Counted from the first letter of the stretch, positions 1-7,264 are shown. The stretch is 18,181 bases of DNA from Roseomonas sp. (GCA_020249415.1 JADCFR010000480.1:1-18181), one strand, 5' to 3'. The notes: generated by a model from the letters alone, not told the origin. Program-made: numbers and translations.

Positions 1-491
1 ACCGCAATGCCACCACCCGCCGTGCCGGGCTGGTTGAAGACCTGAGTCCGCTCATTGCCGCCGGCGACAATGCCGGCCGGCTGGCCCGGCGTGGCGGGAA
101 TGACGGTGCCTTCAACGCGCGCAGGCGGCGGGGAGGGCATGGCGGAAGGCGTCGTGGCCGGCGGCGAAGGTGCGCGCGGCGGCACGGATGCCATGGGCGG
201 TGGGGTGGAACTGCTGGTGCGCGGCGGAGGCGGCGGCGGTGGCAGACGCAACGCATCATCCGGCGTCATTTGCGTGGTCGGCGTGGCGGGGGCGCGCATC
301 GCGGCATAATCCAGGTTTTCCGTGCGCAGCACTTCCGCGCTGGTATCACCGCTGGTCACGCGGCGCAGCGTCAGGCTATCCACGGAGGGTATCGCGGCAT
401 TGCCGCTGGTATTCCAGCTTGGCTGCCAATTCGGCGCGCAGCCCTGCAGCGCCAGCATTCCCCCAAACAGCAGCAGCATAGAATGTCGCAT
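1..491 (-). CDS. Proline-rich lipoprotein, C-terminus beyond the window
   Basis: This frame is open from an ATG at 491 to the left edge (163 codons, no stop), so the gene is partial. The product begins MRHSMLLLLFGGMLALQGC, a short basic start, a hydrophobic core and a cysteine at residue 19 in a lipobox-like LQGC, so it should be a lipid-anchored envelope protein. The mature part is low in complexity: seven consecutive prolines after residue 83, then many Pro/Ser/Thr/Ala pairs, then a Gly/Asn-rich stretch. No catalytic motif or known domain is visible, and I do not recognise the family. GGGGAAA just upstream supports the start at 491; in-frame ATGs at 512 and 479 are alternatives. It lies 50 bp behind pgsA, a place often held by moaD in other Alphaproteobacteria (from memory), and may be co-transcribed. 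The polyproline run implies dependence on EF-P for translation. Confidence 0.75.
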   Translation of the reverse strand, partial: MRHSMLLLFGGMLALQGCAPNWQPSWNTSGNAAIPSVDSLTLRRVTSGDTSAEVLRTENLDYAAMRAPATPTTQMTPDDALRLPPPPPPPRTSSSTPPPMASVPPRAPSPPATTPSAMPSPPPARVEGTVIPATPGQPAGIVAGGNERTQVFNQPGTAGGGIA

Positions 492-541
492 GGCTTTCCC
501 CGCCTCTTCCATGTTTAAGATGCGCTGCCTGGGGTTCAGAC

Positions 542-1159
542 TCAAGGCTGCCCGGGCGGTTTTGCCGGCGCGTCACTGTTGGCAGGTGTTTCCGCCTGCG
601 CCAGGGCGAGCCCCGCGCGCAAATAATCCCAGCCGGTGATCAGCGTCAGCACCGCGGCGGCCCAGAGCATGCCCTCCCCAATCAGGGACACCGGCAGGAA
701 GCCAAGCCCGATCACTGGCGCACCGCTATCGCCCGCAAGCAAGGTGCCAAGCGCGCCCATCTGAAACCCGGTCTTCCATTTCGCGAGTGGCGTGACCGGC
801 AGGCCGATCCGGAGTTCCGCCAGAAATTCCCGCAGGCCGGAAACCAGGATTTCCCGCAGCATGATGACAATGGCAGGAAACAGCCCGGCATCCGACAGCC
901 TGCCATAGCCCGCCAGCAGCATCAGCGCCGCGCCCACCAACAGCTTATCCGCAATCGGGTCCAGCATGCGGCCAAAGCCGGAAACCGCGCCACGATCACG
1001 CGCGATCTTGCCATCGAAGTAATCCGTGATGGCGGCAAGCGAAAACACGACACAGGCCGCCATATCCGCTTGCGGCGTATTGATCGAAGCCAGCACCACC
1101 AGCAGCGGTATGGCCGCGATGCGCGAAAGCGTCAGCAGATTGGGCAGGTCCGTCGGCAT
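542..1159 (-). CDS. pgsA: CDP-diacylglycerol-glycerol-3-phosphate 3-phosphatidyltransferase
   Basis: PgsA transfers phosphatidyl from CDP-diacylglycerol to glycerol-3-phosphate, giving phosphatidylglycerophosphate, the first committed step to phosphatidylglycerol and cardiolipin in the inner membrane. The 205-residue protein shows the complete CDP-alcohol phosphatidyltransferase motif D-x2-DG-x2-AR-x8-G-x3-D-x3-D, with D46, D49, G50, A53, R54, G63, D67 and D71. The N-terminus (PNLLTLSRIAAIPLL) and several hydrophobic segments fit the family. The C-terminal 20 residues are a Pro/Ala-rich tail. AAGGAAAGGG precedes the ATG at 1159. It follows uvrC by 53 bp, and uvrC-pgsA is a common pairing in Alphaproteobacteria. 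The next enzyme of the pathway, PgpA, is also in this window. Confidence 0.96.
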   Translation of the reverse strand: MPTDLPNLLTLSRIAAIPLLVVLASINTPQADMAACVVFSLAAITDYFDGKIARDRGAVSGFGRMLDPIADKLLVGAALMLLAGYGRLSDAGLFPAIVIMLREILVSGLREFLAELRIGLPVTPLAKWKTGFQMGALGTLLAGDSGAPVIGLGFLPVSLIGEGMLWAAAVLTLITGWDYLRAGLALAQAETPANSDAPAKPPGQP

Positions 1160-1212
1160 TTCCCTTTCCTTAACCCGGAACGCAGCCTTTTGGCACCCTT
1201 GGGCGGCAATAT

Positions 1213-3099
1213 TCAGCCAAGGGCCGCATTCGGGTGGAAATGATCGTGGATGCGCCGCGCCATGGCCGGGCCTACGCCGGGGCAGGCTTCCAAATCCGCC
1301 AGCCCCGCCTGACGCACCCCGCGGGCCGAGCCAAAATGATTGAGCAATTTGCGCTTCATCGCGGCAGCCACACCAGGCACCTCATCCAATTCAGACCGCG
1401 TCAAAGCCTTGGACCGCCCGGCGCGATGGGCGGAAATGGCGAAGCGATGCGCCTCATCCCTAAGGCGCTGCAAATAGAACAGCACCGGGTCACGCAGAGG
1501 AAGCTGGAAGGGTTCCCGCCCCACCATGTGGAACCATTCGCGCCCGGCATCCCGGTCTGGCCCTTTCGCCACCGCGACCAAGGGCAGATCATCCAGGCCG
1601 AGCCCCGCCATGATCTCCCGCGCGGCGGAAAGCTGGCCGGCGCCGCCATCAATCAGCACCAGATCGGGCCAGCCATCACCAGCACGCGCCGGGTCTTCGC
1701 GCAGCGCGCGGCCAAAGCGGCGCTCAAACACCTCGCGCATCATGGCGAAATCATCATTGCCGGCGGCGGTTTTGATGGCGAATTTCCGGTAGCCCTGCTT
1801 CATGAAGCCGGCAGGACCGGCAACGACCATGACGCCATAGGCATTGGCACCCTGGATATGGCTATTGTCGTAAATCTCGATCCGTTCCGGCGCGCCGGGC
1901 AGGCCGAAAAGGCTTGCCGTGCCTTCCAGCAGCGCCGCCTGGGTAGTGCCTTCCGCCATGCGGCGTTCCAGGGCCTCGCGCGCATTGGTCGCGGCATGTT
2001 CAAGCGCTTCGTGTTTTTCGCCGCGTTGCGGGCGACGCAATTCAACGCGCCGCCCGGCCTTGATCGCAAGTGCCTCCGCAATCAGCGCCGCTTCGGGCGG
2101 GTCATGCGATAGCAGCAGCAGGGGGGGCGGCGGCAAATCCTCATAAAGCTGACCCAGGAAGGCGCCCATCACCTCCTCAGCGCTTTGGTCCTGCTTGGCG
2201 TGGCTCAGGAAAAAGGCGCGATTGCCGTTGTTGCGCCCACCGCGAAAGAAAAACACCTGCACGCAGCTTTGCCCCGCCGCCTGATGCAAGGCGATCACAT
2301 CCGCATCGCCAAGCCCTTCCAGATTGACGCGATCCTTGCCCTGAATATGCGTGAGCCCCCGGATACGATCCCTGAGTGCCGCCGCGCGTTCAAACTGCAA
2401 ATCCGCCGCCGCCGCTTCCATCTCAGTCGCCAGGCGCTTTTGGATGGAAGGCGTTTCGCCGGACAGGAATTGCTTCGCTTCGGCGACCAGCGCCGCGTAA
2501 TCGGCCTGCGAGATTCGATCCACACAGGGCGCCGAGCAGCGCTTGATTTGGAACAGCAGACAAGGCCGTGTGCGGGTATCAAACACCGTATCCCGACAAG
2601 ACCGCAGCAAAAACACGCGCTGCAAGGCCGCCAAGGTCTGATTGACCGCCCAGACGGAAGCAAAAGGCCCCCAATAGGAAGCGCCCTTCCGCCTTTCCCC
2701 GCGATGCTTTGCAATCTGCGGAAAAGGATGGTCTTCCGTGATCACCAGCCAGGGGTAGGATTTGTCATCCCGAAGGACGATGTTGAAGCGCGGCCGGAAT
2801 CGCTTGATGAAATTGGCTTCCAGCAGCAGCGCCTCAGCCTCGGACGCTGTGGTGACCACTTCAAGGGACCGCGTTTCGAACACCATGCGCCGGAGCCGTT
2901 CCGGCAGTCGGGCAAGCTGGGTGTAGGAGGTAACGCGCTTTCTGAGTGACCGCGCCTTGCCGACGTAAAGCGCCTCCCCCTTCTCATCCAGCATGCGATA
3001 GACGCCGGGGGTGAGCGGCAGGGTGGGCAGGGCCGCTTCCAGCACCGCCAGACCCTGGAAGGAGGGGCTTTCCGGCGTGAGTGGTGGCGTTTCGGTCAT
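1213..3099 (-). CDS. uvrC: Excinuclease ABC subunit C
   Basis: UvrC makes both incisions around bulky DNA lesions after loading by UvrAB. The 628-residue length is normal. Domains in order: a GIY-YIG nuclease near residues 29-106 (PGVY at 31-34, [12 protein letters not shown] at 45-56); a cysteine group C168, C180, C188, C192 that fits the reported Fe-S cluster; a UVR motif for UvrB contact near 216-250; an RNase H-like 5' incision domain with [13 protein letters not shown] from 410 and [11 protein letters not shown] from 482; and a C-terminal helix-hairpin-helix pair ([14 protein letters not shown] and [12 protein letters not shown]). The ATG at 3099 lacks a strong Shine-Dalgarno. It is the first gene after the AT-rich region 3100-3384, which should hold its promoter. 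I see no GTTC-N7-GTTC alphaproteobacterial LexA site there. Confidence 0.97.
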   Translation of the reverse strand: MTETPPLTPESPSFQGLAVLEAALPTLPLTPGVYRMLDEKGEALYVGKARSLRKRVTSYTQLARLPERLRRMVFETRSLEVVTTASEAEALLLEANFIKRFRPRFNIVLRDDKSYPWLVITEDHPFPQIAKHRGERRKGASYWGPFASVWAVNQTLAALQRVFLLRSCRDTVFDTRTRPCLLFQIKRCSAPCVDRISQADYAALVAEAKQFLSGETPSIQKRLATEMEAAAADLQFERAAALRDRIRGLTHIQGKDRVNLEGLGDADVIALHQAAGQSCVQVFFFRGGRNNGNRAFFLSHAKQDQSAEEVMGAFLGQLYEDLPPPPLLLLSHDPPEAALIAEALAIKAGRRVELRRPQRGEKHEALEHAATNAREALERRMAEGTTQAALLEGTASLFGLPGAPERIEIYDNSHIQGANAYGVMVVAGPAGFMKQGYRKFAIKTAAGNDDFAMMREVFERRFGRALREDPARAGDGWPDLVLIDGGAGQLSAAREIMAGLGLDDLPLVAVAKGPDRDAGREWFHMVGREPFQLPLRDPVLFYLQRLRDEAHRFAISAHRAGRSKALTRSELDEVPGVAAAMKRKLLNHFGSARGVRQAGLADLEACPGVGPAMARRIHDHFHPNAALG

Positions 3100-3145
3100 G
3101 CTGAATGGCTTATGGCAAAAGCGCGGCGAATTTGTCCACGAAACC

Positions 3146-3154
3146 TGTGGATAA
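3146..3154 (-). promoter_or_regulatory. DnaA box
   Basis: The minus strand reads TTATCCACA, a perfect match to the DnaA consensus TTATNCACA. It overlaps the first copy of the AAACCTGTGG direct repeat. A TTGTCCACG box lies 6 bp to the left (3132-3140), and GGTGGACAA (TTGTCCACC on the minus strand) lies at 3358-3366. A single 9-mer can arise by chance; the cluster beside an AT-rich stretch makes it more credible. Confidence 0.55.
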
Positions 3155-3183
3155 ACCTGTGGGAAGCCACCAAGGCAATTCGG

Positions 3184-3198
3184 TTAAAGCTATGTTAC
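3184..3198 (+). promoter_or_regulatory. CtrA-like binding site
   Basis: The sequence is TTAA, seven bases, TTAC, differing in one position from the alphaproteobacterial CtrA consensus TTAA-N7-TTAA. It sits 29 bp from the perfect DnaA box. In Caulobacter, CtrA sites interleave with DnaA boxes at the origin and repress initiation. Whether CtrA acts here is inference, and short AT-rich motifs are expected in AT-rich gaps. Confidence 0.3.
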
Positions 3199-3207
3199 AC
3201 AAAGATT

Positions 3208-3223
3208 CTAGGCCTTTGCCTAG
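3208..3223. repeat. Inverted repeat CTAGGC-CTTT-GCCTAG
   Basis: Two perfect 6-bp arms flank a 4-nt loop. On the plus strand TTTT follows at once, but no plus-strand gene lies upstream; on the minus strand it is downstream of folB without a clear T-tract. It could be a weak terminator, an operator, or part of the origin-like region. Confidence 0.4.
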
Positions 3224-3384
3224 TTTTGCGGCGCCCCGCCTGTAGCAAATTAAGTATCTGTTTTATTTGAAGATTACCCCGAGTCGCAAAGCCGTGCCGG
3301 CGTCAAGGGGGGAATTTCCGGTCGCGCGCAAAAAGCTTTTCGGCGTGGTTTTCGCGCGGTGGACAATCCGCAGCATGGCGGATG

Positions 3385-3777
3385 TCAAAATCGTGATCTT
3401 TCAATGACAACGCCGACGTTGATGCTACCGGGCAGCGCATCCGGCTTGGTGACCCCCACCCTCACGCGCCGAATGCGGGTGTCTTCCAAAAGGCTGATGG
3501 CGATGCGCTCGGCCAGGGTTTCCGCCAGGCGAACATGGGCCGAGGTGGCAATCCGCCGCGCCGTCTCTGCCGCCGTCGCGTAATCCACCACGCGGGCCAG
3601 CCGGTCCGGCCCTTCGGCTGCGGGGGCTTCGGGGTCCTCCACCGCCAATTCCAGATCCAGGATCACGCGCTGCGGGCGGGTTTCCTCATGCGCATAGACG
3701 CCAAGCAGGGCCTGGACTTCCAGGTTGCGCACAAAAACCAGCCGCAGCCCCGCCGCGGCATCCGGGGCGAAGCTCAT
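3385..3777 (-). CDS. folB: Dihydroneopterin aldolase
   Basis: FolB splits dihydroneopterin to 6-hydroxymethyl-dihydropterin and glycolaldehyde in folate synthesis. The 130-residue protein has the family pattern: VRNLEVQALLGVYAHEE near 16-32 (substrate Glu31), VVDYATAAE with Tyr66, and VGVTKPDALPGS with the probable catalytic Lys111. I chose the ATG at 3777 over the one at 3810 because AGGAG sits just upstream and the codon overlaps the stop of the preceding SDR gene as ATGA, a sign of translational coupling. The longer form would only add 11 residues with no family match. The C-terminus ends shortly after the conserved INVGVVIER strand, as usual. The link to a pteridine-reductase-like SDR supports a pterin role. 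Confidence 0.93.
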   Translation of the reverse strand: MSFAPDAAAGLRLVFVRNLEVQALLGVYAHEETRPQRVILDLELAVEDPEAPAAEGPDRLARVVDYATAAETARRIATSAHVRLAETLAERIAISLLEDTRIRRVRVGVTKPDALPGSINVGVVIERSRF

Positions 3778-4544
3778 TCCAAAGGCTCCTGCCCGAAGGA
3801 GGGTGACCATTGCAAATGCTGCCCGCCATCCAAAGCGATCATCTGTCCGGTCATGGACGGCAGCGACAGGATCGCCATGAGCGCGCGCGCCACTTCGTCA
3901 GGGCTGGTAGGGCGCGATAGCGGCGTTGCCTCCGCCTGCCGATCAAAATGTTCCTGGGATTGGCGGGGGCTGGGCAAAGCGGGGCCAGGGCCGATGGCAT
4001 TGACCCGAATGCGCGGTGCCAGCGCCAGGGCCAGGCTTTGCGTCAGCGCCCAAAGCCCCGCCTTGGATACGGTATAGGAAACGAAATGCGGCGTCAGCGA
4101 CCAGACGCGCTGATCCAGCATATTCACCACCAAGCCCTGCGCGGCTTGCGGCAGCGCCTTGGCAAAAAGCTGCGTCAGCACAAAGGGCGCGCGCAGATTG
4201 GGTTCCAGGTGACGGTCCCAGGAAGTCCGCGTTGCGTCATGCCATTCATCGCGTTCGAAGGTGGAGGCGTTGTTCACCAGCACACCCAGCGGACCGAGCG
4301 CCTTTGTCGCATCCGGGATCAGCCGCGCCACTTCGGCTTCCTGGCCAAGTTCGGCCCGCAGCGTGATGGCACGGCGGCCAAGGGCGCGGATATCGGCCGC
4401 CGTTGCCTCAGCCGCATCGGCACTGGCGGCGTAATGGATGGCGACATCAAAGCCGGCCTCAGCCAGCGCCAGCGCCATGGCGCGGCCGAGCCGCTTGCCA
4501 GCGCCCGTGACCAGCGCGGCGGGGGGGAGGTTGGTGGGGATCAT
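3774..4544 (-). CDS. SDR oxidoreductase, pteridine reductase (PTR1/FolM)-like
   Basis: This is a classical short-chain dehydrogenase of 256 residues. The cofactor loop is TGAGKRLG (13-20), the TGxxxRxG variant of pteridine reductases, where most SDRs have TGxxxGxG. NNAS is at 91-94. The active site has D144, Y157 and K161. The usual catalytic Ser is replaced by Asp, and the 13-residue Asp-Tyr spacing and Tyr-x3-Lys match the D181/Y194/K198 triad of Leishmania PTR1. Coupling to folB by ATGA overlap strengthens a role in reducing dihydropterin or dihydrofolate with NADPH, as FolM does. I infer pterin reduction; the exact substrate is unknown. The ATG at 4544 has only a weak ribosome binding site. 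The promoter should lie in the 202-bp gap shared with the divergent prfC. Confidence 0.88.
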   Translation of the reverse strand: MIPTNLPPAALVTGAGKRLGRAMALALAEAGFDVAIHYAASADAAEATAADIRALGRRAITLRAELGQEAEVARLIPDATKALGPLGVLVNNASTFERDEWHDATRTSWDRHLEPNLRAPFVLTQLFAKALPQAAQGLVVNMLDQRVWSLTPHFVSYTVSKAGLWALTQSLALALAPRIRVNAIGPGPALPSPRQSQEHFDRQAEATPLSRPTSPDEVARALMAILSLPSMTGQMIALDGGQHLQWSPSFGQEPLE

Positions 4545-4597
4545 GGGTGGGCTGATAGCCGCAAAACGCGCCGGGGCCTATGCCCAGTGGCCAGATC

Positions 4598-4622
4598 GCT
4601 GCTGTCGGTTCCCGATAGCAGC
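4598..4622 (+). repeat. Hairpin in the gap upstream of prfC
   Basis: Arms GCTGCTGTCGG and CCGATAGCAGC enclose a TTC loop. In plus-strand RNA all 11 positions pair (ten Watson-Crick, one G-U); in minus-strand RNA the same position is a C-A mismatch, so the structure fits a plus-strand transcript better. No T-tract follows. It could be a prfC leader structure or an operator between the divergent SDR-folB and prfC units. Confidence 0.4.
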
Positions 4623-4746
4623 ATGAATTGGCCTACCAAATATATGGCTAATGGTGCGCGGGGGTATTTCGGGGACGGGAAAGGACATTATCAATCGCAC
4701 CACTAGCGCGACAAGCGCCGCTTCACCTGCTAACCCGCACCCCATC

Positions 4747-6357
4747 ATGTCTGAAACCACCATTCCCGCCGCCCGCATCGCCGAAGAAGCCGCTCGTCGG
4801 CGGAGCTTTGCCATTATCGCCCATCCCGACGCGGGCAAAACCACGCTCACGGAAAAGCTGCTGCTAAAGGGCGGCGCCATTCAGCTTGCCGGCGCGGTGC
4901 GCGCCAAAGGTAATGCGCGGCGCACGCGTTCGGATTGGATGAAGATTGAACAAGATCGCGGGATTTCGGTGGCGACCTCGGTCATGACGTTTGAGCGTGA
5001 CGGCGTGGTCTTCAACCTGCTGGATACGCCAGGCCATGAGGATTTTTCGGAAGATACCTATCGCACCCTGACTGCGGTTGATGCCGCGGTAATGGTGCTG
5101 GATGCCGCCAAGGGGATTGAAAGCCAAACGCGCAAGCTGTTTGAAGTTTGCCGCATGCGCGATATTCCCATCATCACCTTCATCAACAAGATGGACCGCG
5201 AAGCGCGCGAGCCTTTCGAATTACTCGATGAAATCCAGAACCTGCTGGCGCTGGATGCAACCCCTGCCGCCTGGCCCGTGGGCCGCGCCGCTGAGTTTGC
5301 CGGGGTTTATGATCTGGCGACTGATCGCTTTCTGCCGGTGGCGGAAGGCGCAGAACCGATCCAGCTTGAATCGCCCGAAGACCCGAAGCTTGCCGAATTG
5401 GTCGGTGATGACAGGGCTTTGGCGCTTTCCGAGGAAGTCTTGCTCGCCCGCGCCGGCTATCCCGAATTCGACACCGAGCGTTTTCTGGAAGGGTCTTTGA
5501 CGCCGGTATTTTTCGGCTCTGCGCTGCGGGATTTCGGCATTGCGCATCTGCTGGATGGGCTGGCGCGCCACGCACCGCCACCGCGCGCGCGGCCGGCGGA
5601 TCAGCGCCTGGTCACACCTGATGAGGAAAAGCTGACCGGCTTTGTGTTCAAAATCCAGGCGAATATGGACCCCAATCACCGCGGCCGCGTGGCCTTTGTG
5701 CGGCTTTGCAGCGGGCGGCTGACCAAGGGCATGCGGCTGCGGCAAAGCCGCACCGGCAAGCAGGTGCCCGTGAATGCGCCGCTGTTTTTCTTTGCCAAGG
5801 ACCGGCAAGTGGCGGAAGAAGCCTGGCCGGGCGACGTGATCGGCATTGCCAATCACGGGACGCTCCGCATCGGTGACACGCTGACGGAAGGTGAGCCGCT
5901 GGACTTTCGCGGCGTGCCTTCCTTCGCGCCGGAAATCCTGCGCCATATCCGGCTGGATGATCCGATGCTGGCGAAGAAACTCCGCACCGCGCTTGATCAA
6001 TTGGCGGAAGAAGGCGTGGTGCAATTGTTCCGCCCGCGCGACGGCTCCCCGCCCGTCGTTGGCGTGGTGGGGCAATTGCAATTGGATGTGCTGCAAAGCC
6101 GGCTGAAAGTGGAATATGGCGTGCCGGCCGGGTTTGATGGCACGCCTTGGGAACAGGTGCGCTGGATGGTATCCGATGAGGCCGGGGCCTTGGATCGTTT
6201 CGCTGAAGCCAATCGGCGCGATGTCGCAGAAGATCATGATGGCGCGCTGGTCGCGTTTTTCAGCAGCGATTGGCGCCGCCGCCGCGCGGAAGAGGAATGG
6301 CCCATGATCCGCTTCCATGCCGTGCGCGAACAGCATGGGGTAGGTGGGGGGAAGTAA
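4747..6357 (+). CDS. prfC: Peptide chain release factor 3
   Basis: RF3 is the GTPase that drives RF1/RF2 off the ribosome after peptide release. The 536-residue product is close to the 529 of E. coli. The GTP motifs are present: G1 AHPDAGKTT near 23-31, the switch region RGISVATSVMTF, G3 DTPGHEDFSEDTYRTLTAVD and G4 NKMD. The RF3-specific stretch with SDWMKIEQDRGIS separates it from EF-G and TypA. I set the start at the ATG at 4747 because homology begins there (SETTIPAARIAEEAARRRSFAII); an in-frame ATG at 4651 would add 32 unrelated residues. No Shine-Dalgarno is visible before 4747, so the start is less sure than the identity. It is the only plus-strand gene here and seems to be a single-gene unit convergent with the catabolic cluster. 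Confidence 0.96.
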   Translation: MSETTIPAARIAEEAARRRSFAIIAHPDAGKTTLTEKLLLKGGAIQLAGAVRAKGNARRTRSDWMKIEQDRGISVATSVMTFERDGVVFNLLDTPGHEDFSEDTYRTLTAVDAAVMVLDAAKGIESQTRKLFEVCRMRDIPIITFINKMDREAREPFELLDEIQNLLALDATPAAWPVGRAAEFAGVYDLATDRFLPVAEGAEPIQLESPEDPKLAELVGDDRALALSEEVLLARAGYPEFDTERFLEGSLTPVFFGSALRDFGIAHLLDGLARHAPPPRARPADQRLVTPDEEKLTGFVFKIQANMDPNHRGRVAFVRLCSGRLTKGMRLRQSRTGKQVPVNAPLFFFAKDRQVAEEAWPGDVIGIANHGTLRIGDTLTEGEPLDFRGVPSFAPEILRHIRLDDPMLAKKLRTALDQLAEEGVVQLFRPRDGSPPVVGVVGQLQLDVLQSRLKVEYGVPAGFDGTPWEQVRWMVSDEAGALDRFAEANRRDVAEDHDGALVAFFSSDWRRRRAEEEWPMIRFHAVREQHGVGGGK

Positions 6358-6366
6358 GCCTTCCCC

Positions 6367-6385
6367 CGCAAGCCTTTGGCTTGCG
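6367..6385. repeat. Hairpin 1 of a cluster: CGCAAGCC-TTT-GGCTTGCG
   Basis: Perfect 8-bp arms with a 3-nt loop begin 10 bp after the prfC stop. It can act in both directions as a transcript-end structure but lacks a T-tract. It is the first of six consecutive hairpins up to 6500. Confidence 0.6.
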
Positions 6386-6388
6386 TTA

Positions 6389-6422
6389 TCTGAGGGCGGA
6401 TCGTGACCGATCCGCCCTCAGA
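6389..6422. terminator. Hairpin 2: perfect 15-bp stem, TGAC loop
   Basis: TCTGAGGGCGGATCG, loop TGAC, then the exact reverse complement. It sits 32 bp after the prfC stop, between convergent genes, which suits a bidirectional transcript end. There is no T-run on either side, so canonical intrinsic termination is doubtful; it may instead protect 3' ends or be an REP-like element. Confidence 0.55.
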
Positions 6423-6429
6423 CGCCGGC

Positions 6430-6500
6430 GCGCGCATCCGCGCGCTTGGCTTCGCCGCATAAGCGGCGGCGCCCATTCGGGCGCTCGCCCGCCTTCGGCG
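6430..6500. repeat. Hairpins 3-6: a row of short GC-rich stem-loops
   Basis: Three stem-loops share one build, a 6-bp GC stem and a 4-nt loop starting with AT: GCGCGC-ATCC-GCGCGC (6430-6445), CGCCGC-ATAA-GCGGCG (6453-6468) and GCGCCC-ATTC-GGGCGC (6469-6484). A smaller one, CGCC-TTC-GGCG, follows at 6490-6500. All arms are perfect. The arms differ in sequence while the architecture is kept. The row ends 10 bp before the stop codon of the NIPSNAP gene. An interspersed palindromic repeat family is the likeliest class, which is inference. Confidence 0.6.
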
Positions 6501-6510
6501 TGCGTAGTTC

Positions 6511-6837
6511 TTACTTCACCGACGAGAAGGATGTCGGCTGAAGGATTTCATTGGTGACCTTCGTCAGCAGCGGGCCATTGGCTTCGGTTTCCGCGCGCGC
6601 CTTGATCCAATCCGGATCGGCCTGGAACTTCGCCCATTTCTCCTCCCGCTCTGCCAGTGAATTCCACGCCACCATATAGGTCAGGCTGTGATTGGAATCG
6701 CCGATCAGCGTGGTCCAGAAACCCGCCTGGCGAATGCCGTGCTTGTCCCAGAGTTTTAGCGTGATGGTGTCAAACCGCTTCATCAGATCGGGCAGGCGCC
6801 CGGGCTGGCAGTGATAGATACGAAGTTCATAGAGCAT
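6511..6837 (-). CDS. NIPSNAP family protein
   Basis: The 108-residue product starts MLYELRIYHCQPGRLPDLMKR, the typical opening of the NIPSNAP dimeric alpha/beta-barrel fold, and continues with the family's GFWTTLIGDSNHSLTYMVAWNSLAEREEKWAKF pattern. No enzyme activity is established for bacterial members of this kind; they often occur singly in degradation operons. I chose the ATG at 6837, preceded by AAGGGAGAA, over the upstream ATG at 6972, whose extra 45 residues overlap the truncated tctC and do not resemble the family. It is the last gene of the minus-strand group starting at 9390 and lies 22 bp behind the tctC fragment. Confidence 0.88.
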   Translation of the reverse strand: MLYELRIYHCQPGRLPDLMKRFDTITLKLWDKHGIRQAGFWTTLIGDSNHSLTYMVAWNSLAEREEKWAKFQADPDWIKARAETEANGPLLTKVTNEILQPTSFSSVK

Positions 6838-6859
6838 CGTTTTTCTCCCTTTGATGCGA

Positions 6860-7249
6860 TTAATCCAATTTGGCGCAGGATATTTCCACCAAGTCGCGCC
6901 AAACGCGATCCTGGCTGCGCACAAATTCCGTGAAGCCTTCTGGCGTGTCATCCGAAATGGCGGTGAAACCAAGCGGGATCAGCTTTTCACCATACTCCCT
7001 GTCCCGCGCCGCGCCGATGGTGGCGCGATGCAGCGCCTGTACAATGGAGGCCGGCGTGCCGGCGGCGGCCGAAATGCAATACCAGAATTCCATATCCATA
7101 TCGAAACCGGGGATGAGTTCTGCCATGCCGCGCACATCCTCAAGCCCTGCGACCTGAGGCTGGCGCTTTTGGCTACCGACCGCCAGCGCGCGCAAGCGGC
7201 CTTCGCGCACATGCGGCATCAGCGCGGCGTCGCGGGTGAGTTTGATCAT
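6860..7249 (-). pseudogene. Truncated TctC/Bug tripartite tricarboxylate transporter binding protein
   Basis: The 129 residues match the C-terminal third of TctC/Bug periplasmic solute-binding proteins, which are normally about 320 residues. Visible landmarks are HVREGRLRALAVGSQKRQP, the PGFDMDMEFWYCISAAAGTP segment and a closing FVRSQDRVWRDLVE helix. The signal peptide and roughly the first 200 residues, including most of the ligand site, are missing. What lies upstream is the complete metallo-beta-lactamase gene, whose TAG stop is in the same frame only 15 bp before the ATG. GGAAGG precedes that ATG, so a short product could still be made. I infer a deletion or recombination remnant. No TctA/TctB membrane subunits are in the window. 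A functional stand-alone domain is possible but unlikely. Confidence 0.8.
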
Positions 7250-7264
7250 GCTGACCGCCCTTCC

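Larger units (their letters stand above)
3100..3384. other. AT-rich intergenic region, origin-like or DnaA-controlled
   Basis: This 285-bp gap between folB and uvrC is clearly richer in A+T than its surroundings. Seen in it: a perfect DnaA box (3146-3154) with weaker boxes at 3132-3140 and 3358-3366; a direct repeat AAACCTGTGG at 3141-3150 and 3153-3162; a CtrA-like site at 3184-3198; an inverted repeat at 3208-3223; a 30-nt stretch (3247-3276) with 25 A/T; and the palindrome AAAAGCTTTT at 3331-3340. Such a set is known from alphaproteobacterial replication origins, but a DnaA-regulated uvrC promoter is the plainer alternative. Neighbouring gene orientation does not clearly mark an origin. 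Confidence 0.45.

Noticed and set aside
55..309. Gly-rich plus-strand ORF
   Set aside because: Its glycine richness is the complement of the proline codons of the lipoprotein on the other strand.
1234..2112. 292-codon plus-strand ORF opposite uvrC
   Set aside because: Antisense shadow of the HhH and RNase H-like end of uvrC.
5221..6336. 371-codon minus-strand ORF opposite prfC
   Set aside because: Shadow of the prfC frame in GC-rich DNA; its His/Arg/Gln-rich translation resembles no family, while prfC has all GTPase motifs.
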